Source: Pedobacter sp. Leaf194
GTDB taxonomy: Bacteria; Bacteroidota; Bacteroidia; Sphingobacteriales; Sphingobacteriaceae
Direction: 5' to 3'
Length of the DNA: 64,000 bases
Assembly: GCF_001423945.1 (NCBI RefSeq)
Contig: NZ_LMPU01000014.1
Span: forward strand, 1-64,000
The position numbers and the translations under genes are program-made. The notes under the pieces were generated by a model, which was given only the letters and a program-made list of their open reading frames with translations, made no database searches and was not told the DNA's origin. Shown here in pieces: positions 35,692 to 45,178 of this stretch (position 1 is the stretch's first letter; each line of letters starts with the position of its first letter).

Positions 35692-36393
35692 TTGCAATAC
35701 TTCAACAAAAAACACATTTTCTTCGATTTAGACCACACTATTTGGGATTTTGACCGCAATGCAGAAGAGACACTAAACGAGCTTTATGACACTTATAAAT
35801 TGGGCGAACTTGGACTAAAATCGTGTGCTGATTTTATTGCGACCTATACCGAAAATAACCACCAGCTTTGGGCTGATTATCATTTGGGAAAAATAACCAA
35901 GGATTTTTTAAGGGCAGAAAGATTCAGCAAAACTTTTATTCAGCTAGGAATTCATCCCGATGCAGTGCCAAATCAATTTGAAAATGATTATGTGAGCATT
36001 TCGCCTACCAAAACAAATTTGTTTACCGGTGCCGAAAATGTACTTGCCTATTTGCAGGAGAAATACACTTTACACATCATATCCAATGGCTTTAAAGAAA
36101 CTACGCTAACAAAAATGAATTTGTCTGGCTTAAACCCATATTTCGAAAATGTTATTATTTCTGAAGATGTTGGCGTTAACAAGCCTAACCCTATGATTTT
36201 TGAATATGCACTTGAAAAAGCGAATGCCAACAAAGAAGAGAGTATTATGATTGGCGACAGTTTGGAAGCAGATGTTTACGGCGCATTAAATTTCGGTATG
36301 GAAGCTATCTTTTTCAATCCAACCCAGAAAGAGAAACCAAAAGATGTAGACAAAGAAATTATTCAACTCGGAGAATTGTTGACTTTACTGTAA
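35692..36393 (+). CDS. yjjG: YjjG-like pyrimidine nucleotidase (HAD family)
   Basis: This 233-aa HAD hydrolase has FFDLDHTIWDFDRN (DxDxT nucleophile loop), IISNGFKETT, and GDSLEADVYGA near the end; the layout fits TIGR02254 noncanonical pyrimidine nucleotidases that clean nucleotide pools. No ATG precedes the catalytic motif, so TTG at 35692 is the likely start; this is deduced from the protein sequence. Confidence 0.88.
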   Translation: MQYFNKKHIFFDLDHTIWDFDRNAEETLNELYDTYKLGELGLKSCADFIATYTENNHQLWADYHLGKITKDFLRAERFSKTFIQLGIHPDAVPNQFENDYVSISPTKTNLFTGAENVLAYLQEKYTLHIISNGFKETTLTKMNLSGLNPYFENVIISEDVGVNKPNPMIFEYALEKANANKEESIMIGDSLEADVYGALNFGMEAIFFNPTQKEKPKDVDKEIIQLGELLTLL

Positions 36394-36412
36394 ACCGCCT
36401 AACCATTTACCC

Positions 36413-36937
36413 ATGAATACAAGCAAAGTTAAGATTTCGCTCCACCTCATCATCGATGCTTACAAAGCAAAGCTTTCTTCTTATTCGGATGAGCGCTTTG
36501 AAACAACTCCGCCTATTGGGGGCTGGAGCTTTAGCGAGGTTTATGCTCACATATTCGATTCGAGCCTGCTTTCTTTAATTGCCCTCGAACACAGCGCCAC
36601 AGGTAAAGGCGAAAACCGACCAACACATTTCGTTGTAAAACTGATTTTACTTTTAGGTTCTCTGCCGCCTGCGAAGAAATATAAGGTGCCGAAAAGACTG
36701 GCGGACCGGGTTAAAAAAATCAGTAAAACGGAGGCGCTGGATTTTATCCTGGAATTTGAAAAAGCCTTAGAAAATACTTTCCCCACCATATCAAATGCAA
36801 GCAAATACTCCAAAACAAAACATCCAAGAATGGGCTATTTGAATGCGCAGCAATGGCTACGTTTTATAGAAATCCATCTTAAACACCACTTAAAGCAATT
36901 GGTTAGGATAGAAAAAAGCTTTGAAACGCAAAAATAA
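36413..36937 (+). CDS. DinB family protein
   Basis: The 174-aa protein is a four-helix DinB/YfiT-like bundle: ETTPPIGGWSFSEVYAHIFDSS (first metal-binding His), then GYLNAQQWLRFIEIHLKHHLKQL, with the later His residues typical of the DinB metal site. DinB-like proteins in Bacteroidota act in thiol metabolism or unknown roles. Overlap: it begins 19 bp after yjjG. Confidence 0.88.
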   Translation: MNTSKVKISLHLIIDAYKAKLSSYSDERFETTPPIGGWSFSEVYAHIFDSSLLSLIALEHSATGKGENRPTHFVVKLILLLGSLPPAKKYKVPKRLADRVKKISKTEALDFILEFEKALENTFPTISNASKYSKTKHPRMGYLNAQQWLRFIEIHLKHHLKQLVRIEKSFETQK

Positions 36938-36944
36938 GCTTTGC

Positions 36945-38246
36945 TTAATCTTCTATTTTAGAATGATGTTTGGTATCCTTCATTGTGGTGTATAAGATTA
37001 GTGAAATTAATATGCAGCCCGTTACATACCAATAGAAATAGTTCTCGTGGCCAATATTTTTAAACCATAATGCAAAATATTCTGCCGTTCCGCCAAAAAT
37101 GGCGACTGTTAACGCATAGGGCAAACCTACCCCTAAAGCCCTTATTTCTGCAGGAAAAAGTTCTGCTTTTACCACCGCATTAATGCTCGTGTAACCACTT
37201 ACAATAATCAGGGCGGCAATCATCAATAGAAAAATAAATGTTGTATTGCTTGCATTGGATAAGCCTGTTAAAATTGGAACTGTACATAGCGTGCCTAAAA
37301 TTCCGAATCCGATTAGTAATGGTTTCCGCCCGATTTTATCAGATAAAAGCCCAAATAAGGGTTGCATAATCGCAAATACAAGAAGTGAAACAAACGATAA
37401 TGTTGTTGATGTTTCTTTGCTTAAGTGTACGGTATTTACAAGAAACTTTTGCATGTAGGTACTGAAAGTATAAAAGGCAATGGTGCCGCCCAGGGTTAAA
37501 CCTACAACAGTAAAAATCTCTTTTGGATATTTCATCAGCACTGCGATACCGCCTTTTTTTTCTTCTTTATTTTTGATTTTAAATGCTGCAGTTTCGTCGA
37601 TATGTCTTCGTAAGTAAAGGGCAATAAACGAAAGAATGGCCCCGATAAAAAAGGGAATTCGCCAGCCCCAATCATGGAGTTCGGCTGGTGTTAAAAGCCA
37701 GTTTTGTAAAACCAGTTGAATACCAAGGGCTAATAATTGTCCGCCGATTAAGGTAACATATTGAAAACTCGAATAAAATCCACGATGTTTTTTAGCTGCC
37801 ATTTCGCTCAGGTAAGTTGCTGAAGTTCCGTATTCACCACCTGTGCTTAGCCCCTGGATTAACCTCGCAAATACAAGCAGAAGTGGCGCTGCAACACCAA
37901 TTTGTTTGTACCCTGGCGTTAAACCGATAATTAACGAGCCAATGGCCATGATTAAAACAGAAAGGGTCATGGATTTTTTACGGCCCATTCTATCAGCAAT
38001 GCTGCCGAAAAGCCAGCCACCAATAGGGCGCATTAAAAAACCAACAGCGAATATACCGGCCGTATTTAAAAGCTGAGCCGTTGGATTGCTGTTCGGAAAA
38101 AATGCCGGCGAAAAATACAAAGCAAAGGCAGAATAAGTGTACCAATCATACCATTCGACCAAATTCCCTACCGAACCGCCAAAAATAGATTTTAACCGGT
38201 ACTTAACTTCGCCTACTTCTCCCAATTCGTTTAATGCCTGACTCAT
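36945..38246 (-). CDS. MHS-type MFS transporter (KgtP/ProP-like)
   Basis: The 433-aa, 12-helix transporter begins with GGSVGNLVEWYDWYTYSAFALYFSPAFF, the diagnostic start of the metabolite:H+ symporter family, and has the MFS motif DRMGRKKSM between helices 2 and 3 and LIQGLSTGGEYG. Homologues carry alpha-ketoglutarate, proline/betaine or dicarboxylates. The substrate is not determinable. No other gene on this strand is close. Confidence 0.9.
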   Translation of the reverse strand: MSQALNELGEVGEVKYRLKSIFGGSVGNLVEWYDWYTYSAFALYFSPAFFPNSNPTAQLLNTAGIFAVGFLMRPIGGWLFGSIADRMGRKKSMTLSVLIMAIGSLIIGLTPGYKQIGVAAPLLLVFARLIQGLSTGGEYGTSATYLSEMAAKKHRGFYSSFQYVTLIGGQLLALGIQLVLQNWLLTPAELHDWGWRIPFFIGAILSFIALYLRRHIDETAAFKIKNKEEKKGGIAVLMKYPKEIFTVVGLTLGGTIAFYTFSTYMQKFLVNTVHLSKETSTTLSFVSLLVFAIMQPLFGLLSDKIGRKPLLIGFGILGTLCTVPILTGLSNASNTTFIFLLMIAALIIVSGYTSINAVVKAELFPAEIRALGVGLPYALTVAIFGGTAEYFALWFKNIGHENYFYWYVTGCILISLILYTTMKDTKHHSKIED

Positions 38247-38398
38247 AACGTAAAAATAACTTCATTTTAAAAAGAGATGTTAAACACAAGTCGCCATCTT
38301 TTGTTTATTATATCGTAATATAGCCTCAGAATAATTTACTTGCAAGAACGTATTTAAAAAATCACTAAGTCGTTGGTTTAAAATCAAATCTTTACAAC

Positions 38399-39130
38399 AT
38401 GAAAGATAACTTCTCTACACAGGCAGCCGAATATGCAATTTACCGCCCAACCTACCCAAAAGAGCTTTATGATTACCTCTTCGGCCTGGTTAATAACAGA
38501 GATTCCGCTTGGGATTGCGCAACTGGTAACGGACAAGTTGCCAGCGTTTTAGCGCAGCATTTTAAGGCGGTTTACGCTACTGACATTAGCGAAAAACAAT
38601 TGAACGAGGCACGAAAATTACCGAACATTGTCTACCGGGTAGAATCATCGGATAAGGCCGATGTGACCGACAACAGTTTCGATTTAATAACCGTTGCACA
38701 GGCCATACACTGGTTTAATTTTGAGGCTTTTTATGCCGAGGTGAAACGAACGCTTAAGCCCCATGGAGTTTTGGCCGTTATTGGTTACGGTTTAATGTTT
38801 ATCGATAAAAAGGTAGACAGGGCAATTCATAAATTGTATGAAGACATTCTTGGAAAATACTGGGATAGTGAACGCAGGTATATAGAAGAAGGTTATAAAA
38901 CGATTCCGTTTCCATTTGAAGAAATCGTTGCGCCACATTTTCAGATAAAAACTTCGTGGAATTTTAATCAGATGATAGGTTATCTGAATACCTGGTCAGC
39001 CTTGCAACATTACAAGAAAGCAAATGAGCGAAATCCACTCGAATACATGTTTACCGAACTAAAAGAGGCCTGGGGTAGCGACGCAACCAAAGATGTACAT
39101 TTCCCAATTTTATTAAGGGTTGGCAGATAA
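38399..39130 (+). CDS. Class I SAM-dependent methyltransferase
   Basis: The 243-aa protein starts KDNFSTQAAEYAIYRPTYP, with the SAM-binding WDCATGNGQVA (motif I) and DVTDNSFDLITVAQAIHWF (motifs II/III), typical of TMT1-like Ubie-type methyltransferases. The acceptor is unknown. Alone on this strand, between two minus-strand genes. Confidence 0.88.
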   Translation: MKDNFSTQAAEYAIYRPTYPKELYDYLFGLVNNRDSAWDCATGNGQVASVLAQHFKAVYATDISEKQLNEARKLPNIVYRVESSDKADVTDNSFDLITVAQAIHWFNFEAFYAEVKRTLKPHGVLAVIGYGLMFIDKKVDRAIHKLYEDILGKYWDSERRYIEEGYKTIPFPFEEIVAPHFQIKTSWNFNQMIGYLNTWSALQHYKKANERNPLEYMFTELKEAWGSDATKDVHFPILLRVGR

Positions 39131-39144
39131 TGTTTATCATTAAA

Positions 39145-39174
39145 AAACCAGGGCCAGGCAAAGCTGGCTTGGTT
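39145..39174 (+). terminator. Terminator of the methyltransferase gene
   Basis: AACCAGGGCCAG (39146-39157) pairs with CTGGCTTGGTT (39164-39174) with a one-base bulge; a T-rich tail (TTCTTC) follows. It sits between convergent genes. Confidence 0.65.
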
Positions 39175-39235
39175 TTCTTCACTTTTATGTGCTTCGCTTT
39201 TGCGGGCGAATGCCTTAGTGATTGTGCTTAACCTT

Positions 39236-40627
39236 TCATTTTAGCAAATCCATAATACCCAAAACAGTCAGTTTATTCTGCTCGCCACTTTGCATATCTT
39301 TCAATGTTAACTCGCCGCTGGCAATTTCATCGCCACCGATTAAAATAACATAAGGGATATTTTTTGCATCTGCATAAGCCATTTGTTTTTTCAGCTTCGC
39401 TGATGATGGATAAAGTTCGGCAGGTATGCCAGCATTCCTGAATTGTTGTAAAATTGGCAAAGCATATTTTTCTGCCTCAGTATCGAAATTGCTGATTAAA
39501 ACTTTTGTACCAACTTCTGCTGATGCCGGGAAAAGATCGAGTTCTTCAAGCACGTCATAAATTCTGTCGGCACCAAAAGAAACGCCAACACCTGTTAAAT
39601 CTTTTAAGCCAAACATGCCTGTTAAATCATCATAACGGCCACCACCACCAATGCTGCCCATGGCAACTTCATTGGTTTTAACCTCGAAAATACAACCGGT
39701 GTAATAATTTAACCCACGAGCCAGGGTAATGTCTAAATCAATTTTTGCTGTTAGTGGCAGCGCATAAGAAATTAAACTTTCTACATAGTCGAAAACCTGT
39801 TCAATTTCGGCAATGCCTTTCAAACCTGTTTCAGATTCTGCCAGAACCTCTTTTAAACTGATTATTTTCTCTTCGTTAGTTCCTTGCAGCAAAATCACCG
39901 GGCGGAGTTTGTCTAAATCATCTTCAGTAAAACCACGTTCTAACAGCTCTTTGCTGACGCCATCCAAGCCAATTTTATCTAACTTATCTATGGCAACCGT
40001 CATGTCGATGATTAGATCGGGTTTACCTATAATTTCAGCAATGCCTGATAGAATTTTTCTATTATTAATTTTTATCGTGAAGTCTTTCAAACCTAATTTG
40101 GCTAAAGCTTCGTTGTAAATCAGTATAAATTCGGCTTCGTTTAATAAACTTTCTGAACCAACAACATCAACATCGCACTGATAAAATTCCCTGTACCTAC
40201 CTTTTTGCGGCCTGTCGGCCCGCCAAACTGGCTGCACCTGGAAACGTTTAAAAGGTAGCGTGATTTCATGCTGATGCATCACCACGTAACGGGCAAATGG
40301 CACAGTCAAATCATAACGAAGTGCTTTTTCTGAAATTAGAGGGATTAGCTTATTGCTATTCTCTTCTTCGGAGAAGTCGAATGATTTCTTCTTTGCATCT
40401 TTTAAATACTCCCCGCTGTTCAGAATTTTAAAAATCAGTTTATCCCCTTCATCGCCATATTTTCCGGTAAGGGTAGAAAGGTTTTCGAAGCTTGGTGTTT
40501 GAATCTCTGCATAGCCATATTTTTTAAAAACCGATTTGATGGTATCGTAAATAAAATTACGCTTAACCATTTCTACAGGTGAAAAATCGCGTGTTCCTTT
40601 TGCTAAAGAAGGTTTAATAACTGACAT
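39236..40627 (-). CDS. hisS: Histidyl-tRNA synthetase
   Basis: HisRS charges tRNA-His. The 463-aa class II synthetase has IKPSLAKGTRDFSP at the start (motif 1 region), RYDLTVPFARYVV (motif 2 part), FYQCDVDVVG, ARGLNYYTGCIFE and GGGGRYDDL. The start at 40627 is the first ATG of the family's usual N-terminus; an upstream frame would add 11 residues. Full length, functional-looking. Confidence 0.97.
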   Translation of the reverse strand: MSVIKPSLAKGTRDFSPVEMVKRNFIYDTIKSVFKKYGYAEIQTPSFENLSTLTGKYGDEGDKLIFKILNSGEYLKDAKKKSFDFSEEENSNKLIPLISEKALRYDLTVPFARYVVMHQHEITLPFKRFQVQPVWRADRPQKGRYREFYQCDVDVVGSESLLNEAEFILIYNEALAKLGLKDFTIKINNRKILSGIAEIIGKPDLIIDMTVAIDKLDKIGLDGVSKELLERGFTEDDLDKLRPVILLQGTNEEKIISLKEVLAESETGLKGIAEIEQVFDYVESLISYALPLTAKIDLDITLARGLNYYTGCIFEVKTNEVAMGSIGGGGRYDDLTGMFGLKDLTGVGVSFGADRIYDVLEELDLFPASAEVGTKVLISNFDTEAEKYALPILQQFRNAGIPAELYPSSAKLKKQMAYADAKNIPYVILIGGDEIASGELTLKDMQSGEQNKLTVLGIMDLLK

Positions 40628-41025
40628 AGCCGCAAAAGTACAAAAAGGTTTAATAACCATAGAGATGTTTTACAGCAAGATTGGAAAGGTTCTGAGAAAT
40701 GAGGATGCATTTTATTATCATAACGACAACGAAGAATTTTGCAAGCGATAAAGCACTCCCCTCAATTGGATGGCCAATAAGAGTTTGTTGCCGAACGGCA
40801 ATAAATTTAATTCGTATCCTTGCCCTTTCTATCAACCAATGTTATAAAAACAATAAATGTCATTTTGTAATCCTGCTCTTGCTTTCAAACCACCTTGCCG
40901 AACGGCGATGAACTTTGATAATCCACCATTCAACCCCAAAAACTGTACAGCAACTTTCCAAAATAAAACATAAGATACCTAATCACCCTTCAAATCCTAC
41001 CTTCATAAATATCGAATATAATACC
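40628..41025. other. Gene-free spacer between hisS and fumC with two TTGCCGAACGGC sites
   Basis: No gene is supported. TTGCCGAACGGCAA (40788-40801; stem TTGCCG/CGGCAA around AA) recurs as TTGCCGAACGGC at 40895. These may be binding sites or decayed repeats. No ribosome-binding or promoter signals were seen besides the fumC promoter to the right. Confidence 0.5.
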
Positions 41026-41054
41026 TTGCTTTCTAGGCAAAAAACTTAAATTTG
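41026..41054 (+). promoter_or_regulatory. fumC promoter
   Basis: TTG (41026-41028), 18 bases, TAAATTTG (41047-41054). This fits the Bacteroidota consensus well and places the start near 41058, 20 nt before the ATG. Confidence 0.75.
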
Positions 41055-41077
41055 CGCCAACAAAAATCAAAAATATA

Positions 41078-42475
41078 ATGAGTTTCAGAATAGAACACGA
41101 TACCATGGGCGAGGTGCAGGTGCCTGCCGATAAATACTGGGGTGCACAAACCGAACGCTCACGCAATAACTTTAAAATTGGCCCTGAAGGATCGATGCCC
41201 AAAGAAATTATCCATGCTTTTGGTTACCTTAAAAAAGCAGCTGCATTGGCAAATACCGAACTTGGTGTACTTTCTGCAGATAAAGCCGATTTAATTGCTA
41301 AGGCTTGCGATGAAATTATCGCTGGCGATTTAGACGATCAGTTTCCACTGGTAATTTGGCAGACTGGTTCTGGAACTCAAAGCAACATGAATGGAAACGA
41401 AGTAATTGCAAACCGTGCCCATGTAATAAATGGTGGCGCATTAGCTGATGATAAAAAAGTACTTCATCCAAACGATGATGTGAACAAATCGCAATCATCG
41501 AATGATACCTACCCCACTGCAATGCATATTGCTGCCTATAAGTTAACAGTTGAAAATACGATTCCGGGTTTAGAAAAACTGCGCAACACTTTGGCGAAAA
41601 AGGTTGCAGAATTTGCTTCAATTGTTAAAACCGGTCGCACACATTTTATGGATGCAACACCGCTTACCTTAGGACAAGAGTTTTCAGGGTACGTGCAGCA
41701 AATCGATAACAGCATCAGGGCAATTAAAAACGCATTGGTTATGGTTGCTGAGCTTGCTTTAGGCGGAACCGCTGTGGGTACCGGACTAAATACACCCAAG
41801 GGTTACGATGTTTTAGTAGCTCAAAAAATTGCCGAATTAACCGGTTTACCATTCGTTACGGCTTCAAACAAATTTGAAGCATTGGCGGCGCACGATGCAA
41901 TGGTAGAACTTTCCGGCGCACTAAAACGTACCGCTGTTGCTTTAATGAAGATTGCAAACGATGTTCGTATGCTTAGCTCTGGTCCGCGTTGTGGCATTGG
42001 CGAAATTGTCATTCCAGACAATGAACCGGGTTCATCAATTATGCCCGGGAAAGTTAATCCAACCCAACCGGAAGCTTTAACTATGGTTTGCGCTCAGGTA
42101 ATTGGTAACGATGTTGCTGTTTCGGTTGGAGGGATGTCCGGTCATTTCGAGCTTAACGTTTTCAAACCGCTAATTGCAGCTAATGTATTGCAATCGGCTC
42201 GCTTAATTGGCGATGCCTGTGTTTCTTTCACTGATAAATGTGCGGAAGGCATCACAGCCAACCTACCTGAAATTGAAAAACATTTACAAAATTCGTTGAT
42301 GCTGGTTACCGCCTTGAATCCTCATGTTGGTTACGAAAATGCAGCCAAGATTGCAAAGAAAGCACATAAAGAAAATAAAACCTTAAAAGCAGCAGCTGTT
42401 GAACTGGGTTTATTAACAAACGAACAATTCGATGAATGGGTTCGTCCGGAAGATATGGTTGGCAGCTTAAAATAA
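41078..42475 (+). CDS. fumC: Class II fumarate hydratase
   Basis: FumC interconverts fumarate and malate in the TCA cycle. The 465-aa protein has the expected [35 protein letters not shown], and signature [16 protein letters not shown]. Length and active site are normal. It has its own promoter and terminator and is followed by a small lipoprotein gene. Confidence 0.97.
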   Translation: MSFRIEHDTMGEVQVPADKYWGAQTERSRNNFKIGPEGSMPKEIIHAFGYLKKAAALANTELGVLSADKADLIAKACDEIIAGDLDDQFPLVIWQTGSGTQSNMNGNEVIANRAHVINGGALADDKKVLHPNDDVNKSQSSNDTYPTAMHIAAYKLTVENTIPGLEKLRNTLAKKVAEFASIVKTGRTHFMDATPLTLGQEFSGYVQQIDNSIRAIKNALVMVAELALGGTAVGTGLNTPKGYDVLVAQKIAELTGLPFVTASNKFEALAAHDAMVELSGALKRTAVALMKIANDVRMLSSGPRCGIGEIVIPDNEPGSSIMPGKVNPTQPEALTMVCAQVIGNDVAVSVGGMSGHFELNVFKPLIAANVLQSARLIGDACVSFTDKCAEGITANLPEIEKHLQNSLMLVTALNPHVGYENAAKIAKKAHKENKTLKAAAVELGLLTNEQFDEWVRPEDMVGSLK

Positions 42476-42572
42476 TCAGCACCTCCTGGCCGCACTCTAA
42501 GCGAGAAATTTCTTTCTGTAGTTGTATTCAGGCGTTAGAAAGAGATGGTTTTTAAAGAGTAGGAGTTTTTGA

Positions 42573-42616
42573 AAAGCAGGGCAATTCGTTCTTCGGATTC
42601 GAAAGCCCCGCTTTTT
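42573..42616 (+). terminator. Terminator of fumC
   Basis: AAAGCAGGGC (42573-42582) pairs with GCCCCGCTTT (42605-42614), with one mismatch, and TTTG follows. Lies 98 bp beyond the stop codon. Confidence 0.6.
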
Positions 42617-42630
42617 GCTTCAAGTTTTTC

Positions 42631-42662
42631 AAACCTGCAGGTCTTTAAGACCATGCAGGTTT
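42631..42662. repeat. Imperfect palindrome between fumC and the next gene
   Basis: AAACCTGCA-GGTC (42631-42643) pairs with GACC-TGCAGGTTT (42649-42662), with one extra base. It could be a second terminator for fumC, or a dispersed palindromic repeat. Confidence 0.6.
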
Positions 42663-42735
42663 ATCAAACGCTTTCCGCATCAATCGGGTTTATTTAACTC
42701 AAAACATTGCTTAAAAAATAATCGCCTTGCGAAAA

Positions 42736-43287
42736 ATGCCACAATCAAAAAGCAAACATTTCAGTTTAAAAACAATAAAAACTTCTATAGGGTTAAGGCA
42801 TTTGTACATTATACTTTTTACCTTTTCCATTCTCCAGCTTTCTTGTTCTCCCCGCCCTAATATCCAGGGTAAAGGCGAAGAATTTATGCAGGGTATTTGG
42901 AATGAAGATTCTGTTGCTTTCAGCAACAAACTGAGTAACTACACTCAGCACCATTTTAAAATAACCTGCGATTCTATCTACATCGACCTGGTTACGCGGA
43001 GCAAATTGAATTTATACGAAGATTCTTGCTATAACAATGGCATTTGGAAAGAGTATGCTAAAGGTGTTTATGCCGTAAAAGGCGATACGCTGTTTGTTGG
43101 GGCTACATTTACGCATGCCAATTACAAACAAAAAATCTCTGGTTGTTACCGCATTGGCCGCTACGATAAAAACTTCCTTATTAAGAAAAAATCTGCTGAT
43201 ACATTGGTTTTAGAAAGCTTAAGCGACCAACGGGAAATCAAATTATCACTAAAAGAAAAAGTTACCTGCGTACAAAAAGAATTATAA
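42736..43287 (+). CDS. Putative lipoprotein of unknown function, fumC-associated
   Basis: This 183-aa protein has a basic N-terminus, a hydrophobic stretch and a lipobox LQLSCSP (about residues 33-39), then a beta-rich region with EEFMQGIWNEDSV, YNNGIWKEYAKGVYAVKGDTLFVGATF and a C-terminal LKEKVTCVQK. I know no functional family; similar Bacteroidota proteins are sometimes mislabelled fumarate hydratase from position. The start is ATG at 42736 (TTG at 42727 also in frame). It lies two bases before the S1/P1 nuclease gene. Confidence 0.7.
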   Translation: MPQSKSKHFSLKTIKTSIGLRHLYIILFTFSILQLSCSPRPNIQGKGEEFMQGIWNEDSVAFSNKLSNYTQHHFKITCDSIYIDLVTRSKLNLYEDSCYNNGIWKEYAKGVYAVKGDTLFVGATFTHANYKQKISGCYRIGRYDKNFLIKKKSADTLVLESLSDQREIKLSLKEKVTCVQKEL

Positions 43288-43289
43288 AA

Positions 43290-44096
43290 ATGATTTCAGA
43301 ATTGATTAAAAAGAAACTGGCAACAGCGGCGCTGATTTGCTCAATGGCATATTTACCAATTCATGCAAATGCCTGGGGCATGATTGGGCACCGGGTTGTA
43401 GGTGAAATTGCAGATAGTTACATTAACGCAAAAACGCGTAAAGCTATTCAGGCAATTCTGGGACCGGAAAGTATTGCCATGTCTGCCAATTGGGGCGATT
43501 TTATTAAATCAGACTCAACTTACAATTACATGTACAACTGGCATTTCGTAAACCTTCCGGGTGGCTTAGATAAGCAGGGTGTTTACAATATTCTGGAAGC
43601 GGAAAAGTCGCCAAGTTTGTATACTAAAATTCCGGAGTTAATTGCAGTTTTGAAAAAAGCAAGCAGCACTGCAGATGAGAAAAAACTGGCTTTGAGAATG
43701 CTTATTCATATTGCCGGCGATTTATGTCAGCCAATGCATGTGGCACACAAAGAAGACCTCGGCGGAAATCGTGTTTCAGTGTTATGGTTCAACGAGAAAT
43801 CGAATTTGCACCGCGTTTGGGACGAACAGCTCATCGAATACCAACAATTGAGTTACACCGAATATGCCAAAGCAATTAATCATCCATCCGCGGTTCAACT
43901 TTACAACTGGAGAAATACAAGTTTAAAAGATTGCATTTATGAATCGTATCTGGTTTGTGGCAAAATATATGAAAACACAAAACCCGATTCGAAGCTAAGT
44001 TATCGCTATAATTTTGACTGGGCCGAAACATTGAACCAGCAATTACTGAAAGGTGGTATTCGGCTTGCTAAAATGTTAAACGACATCTACGCTTAA
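43290..44096 (+). CDS. Secreted S1/P1-type nuclease
   Basis: This 268-aa zinc-dependent nuclease degrades single-stranded nucleic acids. The signal peptide ends at ANA, leaving the mature N-terminus WGMIGHRVV, whose Trp and His bind zinc as in P1 nuclease. Further ligands are in NWGDFI, YNWHFVN, LIHIAGDLCQPMHVAH and NLHRVWDEQL. All zinc sites are present. It overlaps nothing and is followed by a terminator. Confidence 0.93.
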   Translation: MISELIKKKLATAALICSMAYLPIHANAWGMIGHRVVGEIADSYINAKTRKAIQAILGPESIAMSANWGDFIKSDSTYNYMYNWHFVNLPGGLDKQGVYNILEAEKSPSLYTKIPELIAVLKKASSTADEKKLALRMLIHIAGDLCQPMHVAHKEDLGGNRVSVLWFNEKSNLHRVWDEQLIEYQQLSYTEYAKAINHPSAVQLYNWRNTSLKDCIYESYLVCGKIYENTKPDSKLSYRYNFDWAETLNQQLLKGGIRLAKMLNDIYA

Positions 44097-44111
44097 AAGT
44101 TTAAGAAAGTT

Positions 44112-44138
44112 AAACGCCACAAAATTGAGGCGTTTTTT
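44112..44138 (+). terminator. Terminator of the S1/P1 nuclease gene
   Basis: AAACGCC (44112-44118) pairs with GGCGTTT (44129-44135), followed by TTTTTG. It starts 16 bp after the stop codon. Confidence 0.8.
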
Positions 44139-44287
44139 TGTGTAGCATTTTCTTGGGTCCTTACGTTTAAGGTTCAAACCGACTGGAAAGAAAAGCTAAG
44201 CCTTATTTCTTCGTTATAATAACCTTAACGTGTAAAAAGAAAGCCCTAAATAATGGGTAAATTGGCCAAACTGATTTTAAATCAACT

Positions 44288-44713
44288 ATGAGAAAAATAA
44301 TTATAGTACTTTTTATTTGTGTTGCAGCGGCCTGCAAAAAAGATACTGACAAGACGCTTACCGCAAAAACGTGGGTTATCGAATCGGCAACGGTAAGCCC
44401 CGCCATGACCCTCGGTGCTAAAACAACAACAAATTATATTGAGTTGATGGGGCCAAATAGTTGCGTTGCCAATATGATGATAAACTTTTCGACAGACGGC
44501 ACCTATTCAATGAGCTCGAACGGGGCGCTTTGTGACATGTATGTATCAACCGATATAAAAACCTGGAAAAGAGATGGCGAAAAAGTTATTTTATCGGCTA
44601 ACGGAACTTCTCCGATGCTGCTGAAAGGCAATAAGCTAACCCAAACCACGAGTAATGCGCCTGGCGGCGTAATTTATACTATCGTTTACGTTTATAAGGC
44701 TCAATCCAAATAA
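44288..44713 (+). CDS. Lipocalin-like small lipoprotein
   Basis: The 141-aa product has a lipoprotein signal (VAAACKK, Cys16) and a beta-rich domain: LTAKTWVIESATV, MMINFSTDGTYSM, DIKTWKRDGEKVILSANGTSPMLLKGNKLTQTT. The pattern of alternating strands is that of lipocalin-like Bacteroidota lipoproteins of unknown ligand. Followed after 1 bp by the phosphatase gene. Confidence 0.72.
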   Translation: MRKIIIVLFICVAAACKKDTDKTLTAKTWVIESATVSPAMTLGAKTTTNYIELMGPNSCVANMMINFSTDGTYSMSSNGALCDMYVSTDIKTWKRDGEKVILSANGTSPMLLKGNKLTQTTSNAPGGVIYTIVYVYKAQSK

Positions 44714-44714
44714 T

Positions 44715-45149
44715 TTGAAAGTACTCATGGTTTGCCTTGGCAACATCTGTCGTTCGCCTCTGGCAGAAGGCATAATGCGTCATTTATCCGAAGAAAAAAA
44801 TCTGAACTGGGAAATTGCCTCAGCCGGAACCGGAAACTGGCACGTTGGAAAGGCACCAGATCATCGTAGTATTTTTGCTGCCAAAAAGCTGGGATATGAC
44901 ATTAGCAAACAGAAAGCCCGGCAATTTAATCAGAACATGTTCGAAATCTATGATTTGATTCTTGTTATGGACCGAAACAACCTAAGCGATGTTCAAAGCC
45001 TTGCAAGAAATACCGCTGAGCAAGAAAAGGTGAAACTATTTCTTGATAACGATGAAGTTACAGACCCATACTGGGATAATAGCCTCTTTGAGCCAGTTTG
45101 CAGGCAGGTAGAAGAAAGATGTAGAGAAATTATCAAACAACTTTCTTAA
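44715..45149 (+). CDS. Low molecular weight protein tyrosine phosphatase
   Basis: This 144-aa protein has the P-loop VCLGNICRSPLAEG (CX5R: Cys7, Arg13) and the catalytic DP in VTDPYWDN near residue 117. LMW-PTPs dephosphorylate tyrosine kinases of capsule export among others. No ATG precedes the conserved beta-strand, so TTG at 44715 is the likely start; the nearby ATG at 44727 would delete the strand that leads to the P-loop. Confidence 0.9.
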   Translation: MKVLMVCLGNICRSPLAEGIMRHLSEEKNLNWEIASAGTGNWHVGKAPDHRSIFAAKKLGYDISKQKARQFNQNMFEIYDLILVMDRNNLSDVQSLARNTAEQEKVKLFLDNDEVTDPYWDNSLFEPVCRQVEERCREIIKQLS

Positions 45150-45178
45150 TTTAGTGGAAACATCGCTAACCAAAAATT

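Noticed and set aside
40650-40911. Two 60-70-aa frames between hisS and fumC
   Set aside because: They overlap each other on opposite strands and show no domain; likely noncoding.
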